Source of the DNA: a virus
DNA: 32,152 nt
IMG/VR virus record: IMGVR_UViG_3300044641_001857
Span: 1 to 32,152 of that record
Direction: 5' to 3' (one strand)
Positions 6,936 through 16,493 of the stretch are shown one piece after another (position 1 is the first letter of the stretch; every line of letters starts with the position of its first letter). A model generated the notes under the pieces. That model made no database searches. It was not told the origin of the DNA and saw only the letters and a list, made by a program, of their open reading frames with translations. Both the position numbers and the translations under genes were made by a program.

Positions 6936-7892
6936 CTAATTTGCGGCGTTAGTAATTCCGTATGTGACGATATCTCCTACTGAGTGGTAACCAACTCCAG
7001 CAGTTGCTCTCATAACGAAACGTACATTTTCAGAACCATCTAAGTCTGCCATATCAATCACTTTTACCAAGTTTTGGTCATTCATCAAACCAGTCGCAAA
7101 AAACAAGTTATCTACTGTTGTAGCGATTGCAGTGTTAGAAGCTAAACCATTAGCAACAAAGATTTTTACACCATCAAAAGAAAGGTCTGCTACGTTTTGA
7201 TACCATTGTGTACCTTGTGCATTTGAACCGTTAGCACCTAATCCTGAAGCTCCAAAACCTCCTAATGCTCTTACGTATGCTCTAGCGATATTTTGAGAAA
7301 CATAAATGTATAAATCTTCACGCCCGTAAAGTGCAGCAGGAATTGCATCAACAATTTTACCTAACTCAGCAATAACATTTGAAGCTGTAACAGTTGTACC
7401 AGCAACCTCATTAGCAGTAGGTAAAGCAGCATCAGCAGTTAATTGAGTCATGAATCCATCAATTGAACCAGAAGTACCAGTTGCTCCAGTCCAAATTGCA
7501 GACTCAACTTGTGCAGATACTTTCTCTAAAATGTAAGCGATTAAGAAATCAGAAAAGTTTTTTGGTAAAACATCGTGTGCTGACATTCCCATTGACTCAG
7601 CTTCCCAAGTTGAATGAAAGTCTTTTTTACACAATTGTAAATTAACTTGTAATTCTTTAGGTGTTAATACTTTCTCGTTTAAAGTTACTGTTGAAGTAGC
7701 AGTAAAATCACAAGAAGCATCCTTTAATAAACCATCAGTTAACAATCTGTGTAAAGGAGTTTTGTATTTAACGTTTGGTAAAATTGTAATTTTTCCACTT
7801 GATAAAGTGTTACCGCTTAATAAAGCAGCTTTAACGTACATTGCTGAATCTTGACCAGCATACGAACTCGTAATTGTTGCAGTAGTTGCCAT
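6936..7892 (-). CDS. Major capsid protein
   Basis: A 318-residue protein with HK97-fold-like features: an N-terminal arm, LTPKELQVNLQLCKKDFHSTWEAESMG (about residues 76-102), LIAYILEKVSAQVESAIWTG (about 117-136), and a C-terminal domain ending in SENVRFVMRATAGVGYHSVGDIVTYG. Length and alanine/glycine/threonine-rich composition match small siphovirus capsids. It is preceded by the putative scaffold gene with an 11-nt gap and followed by a strong terminator, consistent with very high expression. The protease two genes before the scaffold may trim the scaffold or capsid arm. Confidence 0.85.
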   Translation of the reverse strand: MATTATITSSYAGQDSAMYVKAALLSGNTLSSGKITILPNVKYKTPLHRLLTDGLLKDASCDFTATSTVTLNEKVLTPKELQVNLQLCKKDFHSTWEAESMGMSAHDVLPKNFSDFLIAYILEKVSAQVESAIWTGATGTSGSIDGFMTQLTADAALPTANEVAGTTVTASNVIAELGKIVDAIPAALYGREDLYIYVSQNIARAYVRALGGFGASGLGANGSNAQGTQWYQNVADLSFDGVKIFVANGLASNTAIATTVDNLFFATGLMNDQNLVKVIDMADLDGSENVRFVMRATAGVGYHSVGDIVTYGITNAAN

Positions 7893-7903
7893 TTATTTAT
7901 TAT

Positions 7904-8509
7904 TTATTTGTTGTTGTAAATAGTGTTTAAAATTCTATCTCTTGAAGATAGTTGTTGATTAGAAGATAACTTAACTTGTTTAACTTCGTTTTTATTTTCA
8001 GGATTGAAAGTAATAGGTTTTGGAGTTTCTTCCAATACTACCTCTTTAACCTCCTCTTTTAGTTTTAACTGTTCTTTAAGTTCAGTAATTTCTCTCTTTA
8101 ACTCTTCCATTTCTGAGAAATACGTTTCTTTAGATACTGTTTCAACTGTTTTCTTAGCTACTTGTGGTGCTTCAACTGATGCCTCAACTGGCATTTCAGC
8201 TTCTGGTGCTTCTGCTGGTGCTTCTTCTTCTTTTGCCTCAGGTGCTTTAATTTCTCCAATGATACCATCTTCGTAAATTTCCAACATATTACCATCCTCA
8301 AGTTCGTACTCTCCAATAGGCATTGGTACATTTCCATTTTCTGAAACAATGAAAATTTCTTTTCCAACTTCTAAGGCATCGAACTCTAAAACAGTAACAC
8401 CATCAGCAAGTTTCATTTGTGCTAATTTTACCTCCATTTGTTCTAACTTTAATTTCACGTTGAATTTTTGCTCTAAAAACTCTCTAACGCTTTTTAATTT
8501 ATCTTTCAT
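7904..8509 (-). CDS. Putative capsid scaffolding protein
   Basis: A 201-residue acidic protein with an N-terminal helix (residues 1-35), a small beta segment (VTVLEFDALEVGKEIFIVSENG), an A/P/E-rich linker (about 89-120), then a coiled-coil helix rich in E, K and L (about 128-158), and a short basic C-terminus (QLSSRDRILNTIYNNK). This layout is typical of scaffolds: coiled coil for multimer formation and a C-terminal capsid-binding tail. It lies immediately before the major capsid gene. Confidence 0.65.
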   Translation of the reverse strand: MKDKLKSVREFLEQKFNVKLKLEQMEVKLAQMKLADGVTVLEFDALEVGKEIFIVSENGNVPMPIGEYELEDGNMLEIYEDGIIGEIKAPEAKEEEAPAEAPEAEMPVEASVEAPQVAKKTVETVSKETYFSEMEELKREITELKEQLKLKEEVKEVVLEETPKPITFNPENKNEVKQVKLSSNQQLSSRDRILNTIYNNK

Positions 8510-8517
8510 TATACTTG

Positions 8518-8525
8518 AAACGTTT
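8518..8525 (-). promoter_or_regulatory. AAACGTTT palindrome 8 nt before the scaffold start
   Basis: The element AAACGTTT ends 8 nt upstream of the scaffold ATG (8509). It belongs to the same set as 6229-6236, 17689-17696 and the near match at 10636-10642. Confidence 0.45.
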
Positions 8526-8546
8526 AGTTAATTACTCTGTTATATA

Positions 8547-8747
8547 TCAACCTCTTTGAGTTACAATTGTACGCTCTGTATTCGTGTTTGTAACGTTTGA
8601 AATTGTATGCTCTTGTAATGCTCCAATTCCTTGTGCTTGTAAAGTACCATCGCAACATTCTTTTGAATATGTGCCATCCTCACAAATGCAACCTCTATTT
8701 CCACCTTGTGGACTTGTAAGGCTTTCTGTTTTCTTTTTTCTTCCCAT
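8547..8747 (-). CDS. Small cysteine-rich virion-region protein
   Basis: A 66-residue protein with a basic N-terminus (MGRKKKTE) and a compact motif GNRGCICEDGTYSKECCDG (residues 16-34) holding four cysteines as CxC...CC, then a polar tail. The cysteine cluster could bind a metal or form disulfides. It lies between the fibre and scaffold genes. Similar short CEDGTYSKECC-type proteins are, from memory, found in flavobacterial phage structural regions, without known function. Confidence 0.65.
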   Translation of the reverse strand: MGRKKKTESLTSPQGGNRGCICEDGTYSKECCDGTLQAQGIGALQEHTISNVTNTNTERTIVTQRG

Positions 8748-8759
8748 TTTTATTATATA

Positions 8760-10052
8760 TTAAACTAAAATTTTAACTACTGAAAAATTTAAATCTGAAA
8801 CTCTCACATCTGTTTGTTGACTATTTTTAACGAATAACTCAACGTAATCGTTTGTAACTAAATCAATTTGATATTGAGTAGAACCTGGATGTTCTTGGTT
8901 AGACGTTGACGTTCTAATTGTCATTTCTGAATTTGGTAATATTGTACCGTTTTTGGCTATGCCTATACTAATGTTTTGATTACTTGCTCCCGCTCTAACT
9001 GCAGTATTTACAGTAACTAAAAACGAAGTGTTAAAAGCTCCCGTATAAGTTAGCCTATTATTTGAATGTGTAAATTTAGAATTGTTTGAGTCTGCAGTTG
9101 TTGTGCCTAATGCCTTTACCCATGTGTTAACGTTTATTACTCCTATTGGTGTGTCTGTTGTATTGTTAACCATGTAATAAAAACCTCTTGTAGTTGTGTT
9201 CGCTATACCTACACAATTGGTAAATAAAGTTTTATTAGATGTTTGAGTAACTCCACTGATATAAGTACCGCCACCCGAAAAATTTACAGTATCTAAAATA
9301 TATCTTTCGTCGCTAATCGTTGCAGAAGTTGAAACGTTTATAGATGTTTCCCCTGACAATGTAACAAATGAAGAGTATATAATTCTAAAACGTCTTGAAA
9401 CGGTCAATGTACTTGCTAATGTAATAGCAGTTCCACCCGTTGAACAATCAAATAAACAGTTTCCAAAGGCAATTGTTCCAATACTTCCGTTGAATGTCAT
9501 TCCCGCAGAATTAAGAAAAGCACTATCCCCCATTACAAAGTTAGTATAGTCTTTAATCGTTCCAATAGTTGGACAATCTACGAAGTTAATACCAAACCAA
9601 TCTAAAGCAGTTGTAACTCCATCGCCGTCTAAGTTAAATACTGTACTATGCGTGAATGATATATTTCTAATAGGTAAAGAGTAAACCGAAGTAATTAATG
9701 CAGTTGATGAATTTAGCCCAGTCGATTTTAAATAACAGTTTTCAGAACTTGCTCCTAGTATTACAGTATTCAATCCACATACTAAACGGTCACCTAATAA
9801 ATCTACTGTTGTAGTAAAAAAATAAGTAATTGTATTTTCTAAAGTTATAACTCCACCACTAGCAGTTGGTAAATCTGATTTACTAGAAACGAAAACTATA
9901 TTCCCACTAGATATTGCACTAATGCCAGAAGCGAAATTACTATACAATATTTTCTTTGGAACGTCAGAATCTGCAGCATCTAAATAAATGCTTTCAGTAC
10001 CGTCTAAAGTGGTTACGTCTTTATACCTTACAAAATACGGTATTTCACTCAT
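8760..10052 (-). CDS. Putative virion fibre or spike, beta-helix with C-terminal jelly roll
   Basis: A 430-residue protein. The N-terminus (YFVRYKDVTTLDGTESIYLD through ADSDVPKKILYSNFAS, residues 6-42) looks like a fibre attachment module. Residues about 60-290 have repeating short beta strands with N, S, T and G turns, like right-handed beta-helix spikes (ENCYLKST, FGNCLFDCST, NKTLFTNCVG). Residues about 325-430 (SKFTHSNNRLTYTG to the end) resemble a TNF/C1q-like jelly roll used for trimer formation or receptor binding. It is unusually placed between protease and scaffold, so a head fibre is as plausible as a tail spike. Confidence 0.65.
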   Translation of the reverse strand: MSEIPYFVRYKDVTTLDGTESIYLDAADSDVPKKILYSNFASGISAISSGNIVFVSSKSDLPTASGGVITLENTITYFFTTTVDLLGDRLVCGLNTVILGASSENCYLKSTGLNSSTALITSVYSLPIRNISFTHSTVFNLDGDGVTTALDWFGINFVDCPTIGTIKDYTNFVMGDSAFLNSAGMTFNGSIGTIAFGNCLFDCSTGGTAITLASTLTVSRRFRIIYSSFVTLSGETSINVSTSATISDERYILDTVNFSGGGTYISGVTQTSNKTLFTNCVGIANTTTRGFYYMVNNTTDTPIGVINVNTWVKALGTTTADSNNSKFTHSNNRLTYTGAFNTSFLVTVNTAVRAGASNQNISIGIAKNGTILPNSEMTIRTSTSNQEHPGSTQYQIDLVTNDYVELFVKNSQQTDVRVSDLNFSVVKILV

Positions 10053-10629
10053 TAATTAAGTTTTCTATTTCTTTGATTAATTCATCCGTTTCAGAAAGTT
10101 GCTCACTCGCTTGTACTTCTGCTTCTTTATATTTACCCTCAATTGAGAAACCTTTGTACTCTCCATTCTTAACACGTACCCACTCGCTATCGTTGTAAAC
10201 TTTCATCTTTACTATCCAACTTCCTACGGGTGCATTAAGGTTATAAATATTTGATTTATCTTGTTTAGAATCTTCAACTATCCAACTTTCAATTACACTT
10301 ACACCCTCAACATCTCTTTCATGTTGTGAAGTAATTTTATTTAGGTTTAGATTCTTCATGAAAAGTTCATTTGTCTTTTCAATAGTTTGAGCCGTGAAAT
10401 AAATATTAAACTCCTCACCGTCTATGTTACGATAAATCTTTTTATCAGGCACTAATGCAATACCTACAACCTCTCTTTTTTCTTCGTTTGTAACCTTTAA
10501 CTCAATCTCATGACTAGACAAATAAATAAAGTCCTCTTGTATTGCAGGCTTATCTACTAGACTAATTGCGAAGACTCCATCTACGTTTTCATCCTTAATT
10601 ATCATTTCAATATCTTGTATCTTTTTCAT
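10045..10629 (-). CDS. Prohead protease, XkdF-like
   Basis: A protein of 194 residues if started at the ATG at 10629, which lies 4 nt after the tape-measure stop and 7 nt after an AACGTTT element; a longer start at 10647 is possible. The pattern GVFAISLVDKPAIQEDFIYLS, VVGIALVPDKKIYR, FNIYFTAQTI, TSQHERDVEGVSVIESWIVED and KNGEYKGFSIEGKY matches the XkdF family of putative phage serine proteases. The conserved H in SQHE and S in GFSIEG are candidate catalytic residues. Role: cleavage of scaffold or capsid precursor during head maturation. The gene overlaps the fibre gene by 8 nt. Confidence 0.75.
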   Translation of the reverse strand: MKKIQDIEMIIKDENVDGVFAISLVDKPAIQEDFIYLSSHEIELKVTNEEKREVVGIALVPDKKIYRNIDGEEFNIYFTAQTIEKTNELFMKNLNLNKITSQHERDVEGVSVIESWIVEDSKQDKSNIYNLNAPVGSWIVKMKVYNDSEWVRVKNGEYKGFSIEGKYKEAEVQASEQLSETDELIKEIENLINE

Positions 10630-10633
10630 ATCT

Positions 10634-12409
10634 CTAAAACGTTGCATTTCTTAATCTGTTTCTATCTAATTGTTGTTGTGATGTCATTTCACTACTTACA
10701 ACAAACGCTTGAACTGGTGCTAAATTTCCCAACTGATTTTGTCCGTTATTACCTACTATATTAAAGTTCGGAGTTATTACAGTTGAACTACCACCCATAG
10801 CACCACCACTTGAAGAGCCACCTCCACTAAATGAACCTCCACCACCACTTGAAGCACCTCCACCTTGAAATTGTTGTGAAGCTATTTTTTTAACGTTTAC
10901 TAAACCTGCCGTTATTGCAGCACCAGCAGCAATAAAACTAAATGGAGGAGGAGAAGAAGCTAATGCCATATTAGCAGCCTTATAAGTATCTATAACTGCA
11001 CTCGCTATATTGATAGCCTTTTGAATTTTAAATGCTCTCTCTTGTTGTTTTGCACTTTTACCAGCAAATAACTCAGTAAGGTTTGAAATCATTGCAAGCG
11101 TATTTTCTACACCTTGAATTTGATTTGCTCTTAATTGTTTTTTAGCTTCTTCTTTCTTTCTTTCTTCTTCTAATTCTCTTTCGTTTTGTAACTTAATATA
11201 TTCTAAATAATCACTAGCTATTTTCTTTTTAGTATTATCTGCATCTACATAGTTTTGTTTTATAGTATCGTTGAAGTTTTTATCTCTATCTTTTGCACTA
11301 TTTAAAAATGCTTCTTCATTTTTTGCATCTTCTAAATCTTGTTTTTGCTTTTCCTCTCTTGCAATTTTATCAGCTTCCTCTTTTTGTTTTCTTCTTTCTT
11401 CTGCTCTTTTTCTTCTTTCTTCCTCTGCCTTTTCTTGCTTATCTCTTAATGCTTCTGCTTTGTCTGCATCAGCTTCAGCATCTGCAACCATTTTGGCATT
11501 AGAAGCATCTCTCCATTTATCGTAGGCTTCTTGTTCTTTTTTAGATGCTGCATTAACTTCTTCAACCGTTGCTAAATCTTTTTTTCTTAACTCCTTTATT
11601 TTATCATATGTCTTTTGAGTTTCAATATAGTTTTGATATAGTAATTTAACTTGCTTTTTTGCTGCTTCTTCTTTTATTTTAGTTAACTCCTCTTCACTTG
11701 CACCTCTCTCTCTTGCATAAGCAATGTCTAGTTTAGAGTATGTTTCTATATCTTTAGAAGATTTTGCAAGTATATCTTGTTGTTTTTCTAAAGTTTCATT
11801 TAAATCTGATGCAGTTACTTGTGCTTCTTTTTGTGAGTTAACCAATAAATAAAATGCACCTACTAAAGCCGTAACACCTGACACAATTAAAAGTATAGGA
11901 TTTGCAGCCATTACAATATTCAATACCCTCATTGCAGCAGCACCAGCAATTTGTGCAGCAGTTAAAAGTTTTTGACCTATTGCAGTTTTTCCAATTACCG
12001 CAGCTAAGTTTGTGAACGAATCTTTTGCAGCCATTACTGAGTTTAATCCCTCACTTAATGCCATTGCACTTTGAACTTTTAATAATGTAGCTTCAACATC
12101 TTTAGATTCTACACCTACTAAACCCATAGCACCTTGTACTGCACTAAATCCACCAGCAACACCTTGTAACGCTCCACCTAAAGCATTAAATTTAGCATCA
12201 GGATTAAAGGCATCAGTTAACGCTTTTGCATCTCCAATAGCATCTTTTAACTGTGCTGCTTTTTTTGCTGCTTCTGTTGCTTGTTCTGATGTTGCTCCAA
12301 ACTTTTCTGCAAGTGTTTCTACTTCTCTTTGTGCTGCTTTAAGTTGTTGTTTAAGATTACCTACACTTTCAACTTTTATGTCTAATTCAATCTCTTTTTT
12401 AATAGCCAT
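10634..12409 (-). CDS. Tail tape measure protein
   Basis: A 591-residue protein that spans the tail lumen and sets tail length. It begins with a coiled-coil region (LKQQLKAAQREVETLAEKFG), followed by an alanine- and glycine-rich hydrophobic region with likely membrane-inserting segments (IAGAAAMRVLNIVMAANPILLIVSGVTALVGAFYLL, about 155-190), then long charged helices rich in K, E, A and R (about 240-440), and a glycine/serine-rich tail around residues 535-560. This is short for the family and suggests a short siphovirus tail. It follows the tip genes, which is an unusual order. Confidence 0.9.
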   Translation of the reverse strand: MAIKKEIELDIKVESVGNLKQQLKAAQREVETLAEKFGATSEQATEAAKKAAQLKDAIGDAKALTDAFNPDAKFNALGGALQGVAGGFSAVQGAMGLVGVESKDVEATLLKVQSAMALSEGLNSVMAAKDSFTNLAAVIGKTAIGQKLLTAAQIAGAAAMRVLNIVMAANPILLIVSGVTALVGAFYLLVNSQKEAQVTASDLNETLEKQQDILAKSSKDIETYSKLDIAYARERGASEEELTKIKEEAAKKQVKLLYQNYIETQKTYDKIKELRKKDLATVEEVNAASKKEQEAYDKWRDASNAKMVADAEADADKAEALRDKQEKAEEERRKRAEERRKQKEEADKIAREEKQKQDLEDAKNEEAFLNSAKDRDKNFNDTIKQNYVDADNTKKKIASDYLEYIKLQNERELEEERKKEEAKKQLRANQIQGVENTLAMISNLTELFAGKSAKQQERAFKIQKAINIASAVIDTYKAANMALASSPPPFSFIAAGAAITAGLVNVKKIASQQFQGGGASSGGGGSFSGGGSSSGGAMGGSSTVITPNFNIVGNNGQNQLGNLAPVQAFVVSSEMTSQQQLDRNRLRNATF

Positions 12410-12557
12410 TTTTCAACGCTTTAATTTTTCTAACTCCTTGCTTGTAATTACCGATTACCGTAGTTTCAATTTTAAACTTTCCTTTTGCAATATCTATATA
12501 TTCACTTTCACCGTAAAAGTTAGATATTTGTAATAGTTGAATTAATTGTGCTATCAT
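12399..12557 (-). CDS. Hypothetical 52-residue protein before the tape measure
   Basis: The frame begins with ATG overlapping the stop of the tail-tip gene (ATGA) and ends 11 nt inside the tape-measure gene. It encodes MIAQLIQLLQISNFYGESEY at the N-terminus and ends in KQGVRKIKALKNGY. It fully occupies the 144-nt gap between two large tail genes, and the tight overlaps at both ends support a real gene. It is amphipathic at the N-terminus and basic at the C-terminus; it may be a tail assembly factor. No family is recognised. Confidence 0.65.
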   Translation of the reverse strand: MIAQLIQLLQISNFYGESEYIDIAKGKFKIETTVIGNYKQGVRKIKALKNGY

Positions 12558-14929
12558 TGTTTTTGTATTATGTAAGTGTAATATTTGTCACCTGTTCCAT
12601 CTTCAAAAGTATATTCGATTTCTAACTCGATTACTTTATCTTCACCTTGCTCTGTTATTCTATTAGAAAACGTTTCAGAAACTCGTGTGTTACCATCTTC
12701 CGTTATTCTACCGTAGTAAACATTTGTATCTGTTGGAATCGTAATATCTACATACTGTTCACTCGTAATTGTACTTGGTGAAATAGTTACGCCTGGTGTT
12801 GTTGTTGCTATGCTTGCACTCTTAACAAAGTTTGGAAAAAGTATTTGTGTGTTTACTACGCTTGTTGGTTTACCCGTTGTTATAGTTGGCTTTGCTTTAA
12901 TTGGTCTAAAATCATTTATTAATTCTAGATTAACTTCACCGTTTGTTAACTTACTATTCATTTGGTTAATGATATATCTCTTATCTCTAATAACTAACCT
13001 ATCATTTAGTTTTAGTGTTGTAAGTATGCTTAATGGTAAAATAGTTTTAACGTTTGTAATTCGATTCTTTTTGTTAAATAAGTTAGATAAGTAACCGTAG
13101 TAATATGTTGCAAATTTACCTTGTGTAATAGGCACGTTTAAAAGACTTGAATTATCACTTCCCCAATTTAACGAATAGTTAGTTGAGTACTGTTTCATGT
13201 CTTGACCAAACGGCATATAAGTACTAAGTGTATTTGTAGTCGTACCGTTATAAAACTTTATAGATGTAGCTTGTTGGTCATACATATAAAGCAAAATAGG
13301 TTTAGGTATGTAAGGTTTAAAGTCTGGCTTTTTAGTTAAGCAATAACCAACTTGTGTCATCGTACCGTTAAACTCCGAATGCAATAAGTTTTCAAAAGGC
13401 ACTTTAATTTGATAGTCAGCACCATCGTAGTTGTAAGTATTATTTAAATCACCGTATTCTTTACCGAATAAATCAAAAAACTCTCTATTCATGAAAGATT
13501 GACTTTGCTCATGTTCAAACTTAATTGTCTTATAAAGTGGAACTCTTGAAACGCTTATTTCTTCGGTAGTTGTATATTTAGTTATATCTATAATTCGCCC
13601 TTTATTATACCAATCCTCTAAAGGCTCAATTTGAAATATAGTTTTACTTTTAGCGTAACACGTTAAATTAAAGTTTTTGAATATACCTGCAAGGAAATCA
13701 TAAACAGTCATATCAGGCATTAATGAAGATAAGCCGATTGAACCTGCGCTTAATGTCTGATTTGCATTGTAACCAGTTAAAAAATATGTGTCCATATCAA
13801 ATGAACCATAACCAACATCAGGTATGTTATATTTCTCAACTTTTTGATAATTATAATAACTATCAAAATTAAAACCACTATTTGCTCTTATGATACATTT
13901 TATAACATGAGTATTTCCACTTGCAGTTGTTGTATTTATTGTTCTAACATTATAAGTATTATTACCACTTCCATTTATGGTTGTTAATAATGTTCCATTT
14001 TCATAAACATCTATAGAATAATTTACATTTAAATCTGTTGCATTAAATATAACTAATTCTAATTCTATAGACGCTTCAATTATTGACGCTGCAAAATTAG
14101 ATTCTTTCAGTGTTACAGTATCATTTACTATATCCATTAATTCATATCCTAAAAATTGGTCTAAGTAATTTTCGTAATCTATAATGTCAATAGTTTTTGG
14201 GACTGTTAATACTTCAAAACTTTCTTTATTCTTACAATATAAAAAGCAATTAGTAAATCTTTTATCAGTTAAAAACAAACCTTGAAAATCTAAACTAAAT
14301 TTATTCTCAATTGCTTCAAAGATTTTAGATATTTTTAAAGCAGGAAATAACTCGGTGTAGTTTATCTTGCCACCCGTAGTACTTATATCTGTACTTGTTG
14401 CATCTCCATAAGTCCACAACCTTTGTGAAGTAATTAATGGGTATCTTACGTCTACATCAGTAGTATTTGTTATTGCAGTTTGTACATCAGCGCCCGTGTA
14501 AGGAGCATCTACAAAAGTAAAATCTAAATCTTTTAACTTAGTGTCCCCAAACTTATCTTTTAATGAAAGTGTTTCGCCATAAAAAGTAATCGAATAGTTT
14601 TCGTTTTGGTTATTCTTAACTATTGCTTTTTCTAATTGAATTTTGCCCGTTCTAAATGGCATATAATCAATTTCAATGTAAGCGTTTCTACGTAGGTTAT
14701 GGTCTAGTAAAGTATCTACATCATTATTGTAAAAGTGTTCAAATATTTTATTATTAACAACACTAGAGGGTACTGTAAAAGACTGTGAATAGTCTGTAAA
14801 TATTTTACTAATATCATTAATGTTTTGTATTGAACTAGATACTGTAATTTCTTCATCATTAAACAATTCTATTTTAGAGTAGTTTCCACTATTCTCAACC
14901 GTTTCAATATATAAGTCAACCTTTCTCAT
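12554..14929 (-). CDS. Putative tail tip / baseplate hub protein
   Basis: A 791-residue beta-rich protein. The region NINDISKIFTDYSQSFTVPSSVVNNKIFEHFYNN (about 36-69) recalls a large conserved tail protein of Bacteroidetes phages. Central parts are rich in N, T and Y. The C-terminus (about 690-791) has an Ig-like beta pattern (TTTPGVTISPSTITSEQYVDITIP). It shares a TAATG junction with the upstream gene and lies next to the tape measure, suggesting a tail hub or adsorption device. Function is inferred from context; no catalytic motif is seen. Confidence 0.6.
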   Translation of the reverse strand: MRKVDLYIETVENSGNYSKIELFNDEEITVSSSIQNINDISKIFTDYSQSFTVPSSVVNNKIFEHFYNNDVDTLLDHNLRRNAYIEIDYMPFRTGKIQLEKAIVKNNQNENYSITFYGETLSLKDKFGDTKLKDLDFTFVDAPYTGADVQTAITNTTDVDVRYPLITSQRLWTYGDATSTDISTTGGKINYTELFPALKISKIFEAIENKFSLDFQGLFLTDKRFTNCFLYCKNKESFEVLTVPKTIDIIDYENYLDQFLGYELMDIVNDTVTLKESNFAASIIEASIELELVIFNATDLNVNYSIDVYENGTLLTTINGSGNNTYNVRTINTTTASGNTHVIKCIIRANSGFNFDSYYNYQKVEKYNIPDVGYGSFDMDTYFLTGYNANQTLSAGSIGLSSLMPDMTVYDFLAGIFKNFNLTCYAKSKTIFQIEPLEDWYNKGRIIDITKYTTTEEISVSRVPLYKTIKFEHEQSQSFMNREFFDLFGKEYGDLNNTYNYDGADYQIKVPFENLLHSEFNGTMTQVGYCLTKKPDFKPYIPKPILLYMYDQQATSIKFYNGTTTNTLSTYMPFGQDMKQYSTNYSLNWGSDNSSLLNVPITQGKFATYYYGYLSNLFNKKNRITNVKTILPLSILTTLKLNDRLVIRDKRYIINQMNSKLTNGEVNLELINDFRPIKAKPTITTGKPTSVVNTQILFPNFVKSASIATTTPGVTISPSTITSEQYVDITIPTDTNVYYGRITEDGNTRVSETFSNRITEQGEDKVIELEIEYTFEDGTGDKYYTYIIQKQ

Positions 14930-15984
14930 TATAATACGTTATTTAAAGTGTTGTAGTTATAATCAAATTCTAAAGTGTAGTTGATAGTTTTTGAATTAAT
15001 AGACTTGAATTTCTCAATAGATTTAGTTTTTAACCTTACAGGCAAATCATTTAATAAAATCCTTTCACTAAGCATTATTTCTTGAATAGTGTTTTTAAAG
15101 TTTTCATTTACCCACCCCGTATTAACTCTAATACTTTCTTTTGCGTTCGTGTTAAAAGTTTTAGTTTGTCCCTCTCTATATGAATAACTAGGTAAAAAAT
15201 CAGGCATTAAATTATATTCAGTATTTTGAATTTCGATATTATCAAAACTCGCTTTAAAAAACCACTCTCTTTGCCATGCTCCGTACTTGTTAACAAAGTC
15301 AATTGGTAATGGTGTGTATTTACATTCCTCAATAGGTCTGAAATAGTACGTTCTTAAAACTACATTTGAAGCGTTAAGAATCTCTAACTTGTTTCCATCT
15401 GCCCAATATGTACCATTAACTCTATGAAGCGTTTTAATGCCTGTTACAGCAAAAGTAAATGTACTCGTTACACCACTAACTAGATTAGTGTATTTAACTT
15501 TCTCGCCACTTGTAACCTCTAATGTAATATCACCTGCCTTAGTATTTATGTAAGTTAAGTCAGAATCATAGTAATAATAATACGTACCCTCGTCTAGTAA
15601 GTATTGACCTCTATCATAATTGTAACCTTGTACGTATTCACTATAACCATCAAACGCATAATAAGTAGTTGTATCTAATAAAGTAGACGTATTCTTATAT
15701 CGTTTAATTTGCACGTTACAGAACGCCTCACTATTTACCGTACCACCTACTGAATTATAATTTAAAGACGGATTAATAAACTTAATGTACTCTCTAATTA
15801 AAGGTGAAACATTATACAACGTTTGCAAGTTAGTACTGCTTGGTATTGCTTTACTAAGTGTGTATTGTGGTGAACTTGGTACACTTCCTGAGTTCCACAA
15901 AAAGACCTCTATTTTACTACTTGTTTGTAATGCTTCGTTAACCTCTATAATGAAAGGCGACCTTGAAAAAATTCTGTTACTCAT
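14929..15984 (-). CDS. Putative distal tail protein
   Basis: A 351-residue beta-rich protein starting MSNRIFSRSPFIIEVNEALQ, with Y-rich middle segments (TYYYYYDSDLTYINTKAGDI) and a C-terminal domain ending ILLNDLPVRLKTKSIEKFKS then NYTLEFDYNYNTLNNVL. Gene order directly upstream of the large tip protein suggests a Dit-like or tip-scaffold protein. The start overlaps the HK97-gp10-like gene by an ATGA junction (4 nt). Confidence 0.55.
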   Translation of the reverse strand: MSNRIFSRSPFIIEVNEALQTSSKIEVFLWNSGSVPSSPQYTLSKAIPSSTNLQTLYNVSPLIREYIKFINPSLNYNSVGGTVNSEAFCNVQIKRYKNTSTLLDTTTYYAFDGYSEYVQGYNYDRGQYLLDEGTYYYYYDSDLTYINTKAGDITLEVTSGEKVKYTNLVSGVTSTFTFAVTGIKTLHRVNGTYWADGNKLEILNASNVVLRTYYFRPIEECKYTPLPIDFVNKYGAWQREWFFKASFDNIEIQNTEYNLMPDFLPSYSYREGQTKTFNTNAKESIRVNTGWVNENFKNTIQEIMLSERILLNDLPVRLKTKSIEKFKSINSKTINYTLEFDYNYNTLNNVL

Positions 15985-16493
15985 TTCTTTGGTGTTTGTA
16001 ATGTGAAATCAAATAAATCTAATACTTCTAATCCGAACTTTTCAATTAGTTCATCTGGTAAAGTCTTAAATGCTTGTTCAAATGGTTTAGTTAAAAATAA
16101 ACTCGGTTTAATACCTTTGTTGAATATAGAACGTGCTATCATAAACTGTAAAGATTTACGACTTATAAACTTTCCATTTTTATCACGTGGTGCTATACCT
16201 TTCCTAACTATCCATTTATCTAATTTGTTAGGTGGTGGCATCTTTGATTTATACGAATAAGGTGTGTTGTACTTTACTTTTGTACCACTTACACCTTTAT
16301 CTTGAAAGTGTCCGTACTCCTCCATCTCAATAGATAATTCAAAAGAGTTTGTAGATACTTTTACATTACCTTTTAAACTATCATAAAGGCTTTTAGAACT
16401 ATTCTTTTTTAGACGTGTTAAGTTTGACTGTGCTTTTTTAATTACATAGTCTGTAAATCGTTTTAATTCCTTTTCTACTTCATTGCTTAACAT
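15981..16493 (-). CDS. HK97 gp10-like tail completion / head-tail joining protein
   Basis: A 170-residue basic protein with an N-terminal helix (VEKELKRFTDYVIKKAQSNL), KKNSSKSLYDSLKGNVKV, then beta strands FELSIEMEEYGHFQDKGVSGTK and a region of basic residues including IARSIFNKGIKPSLFLTKPFE. The patterns (EYGxFQDKGVSGT and a late IxxGxKPxxFL) are those of the HK97-gp10-like family involved in tail completion and head-tail joining. It overlaps the following and preceding genes by 4-7 nt, as expected for a tail operon. Confidence 0.7.
   Translation of the reverse strand: MLSNEVEKELKRFTDYVIKKAQSNLTRLKKNSSKSLYDSLKGNVKVSTNSFELSIEMEEYGHFQDKGVSGTKVKYNTPYSYKSKMPPPNKLDKWIVRKGIAPRDKNGKFISRKSLQFMIARSIFNKGIKPSLFLTKPFEQAFKTLPDELIEKFGLEVLDLFDFTLQTPKK

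Noticed and set aside
8158-8367. Minus-strand 69-codon frame inside the scaffold gene
   Set aside because: It is an alternative frame of the low-complexity A/P/E-rich region and encodes K/Q/H repeats; the scaffold frame explains the DNA.
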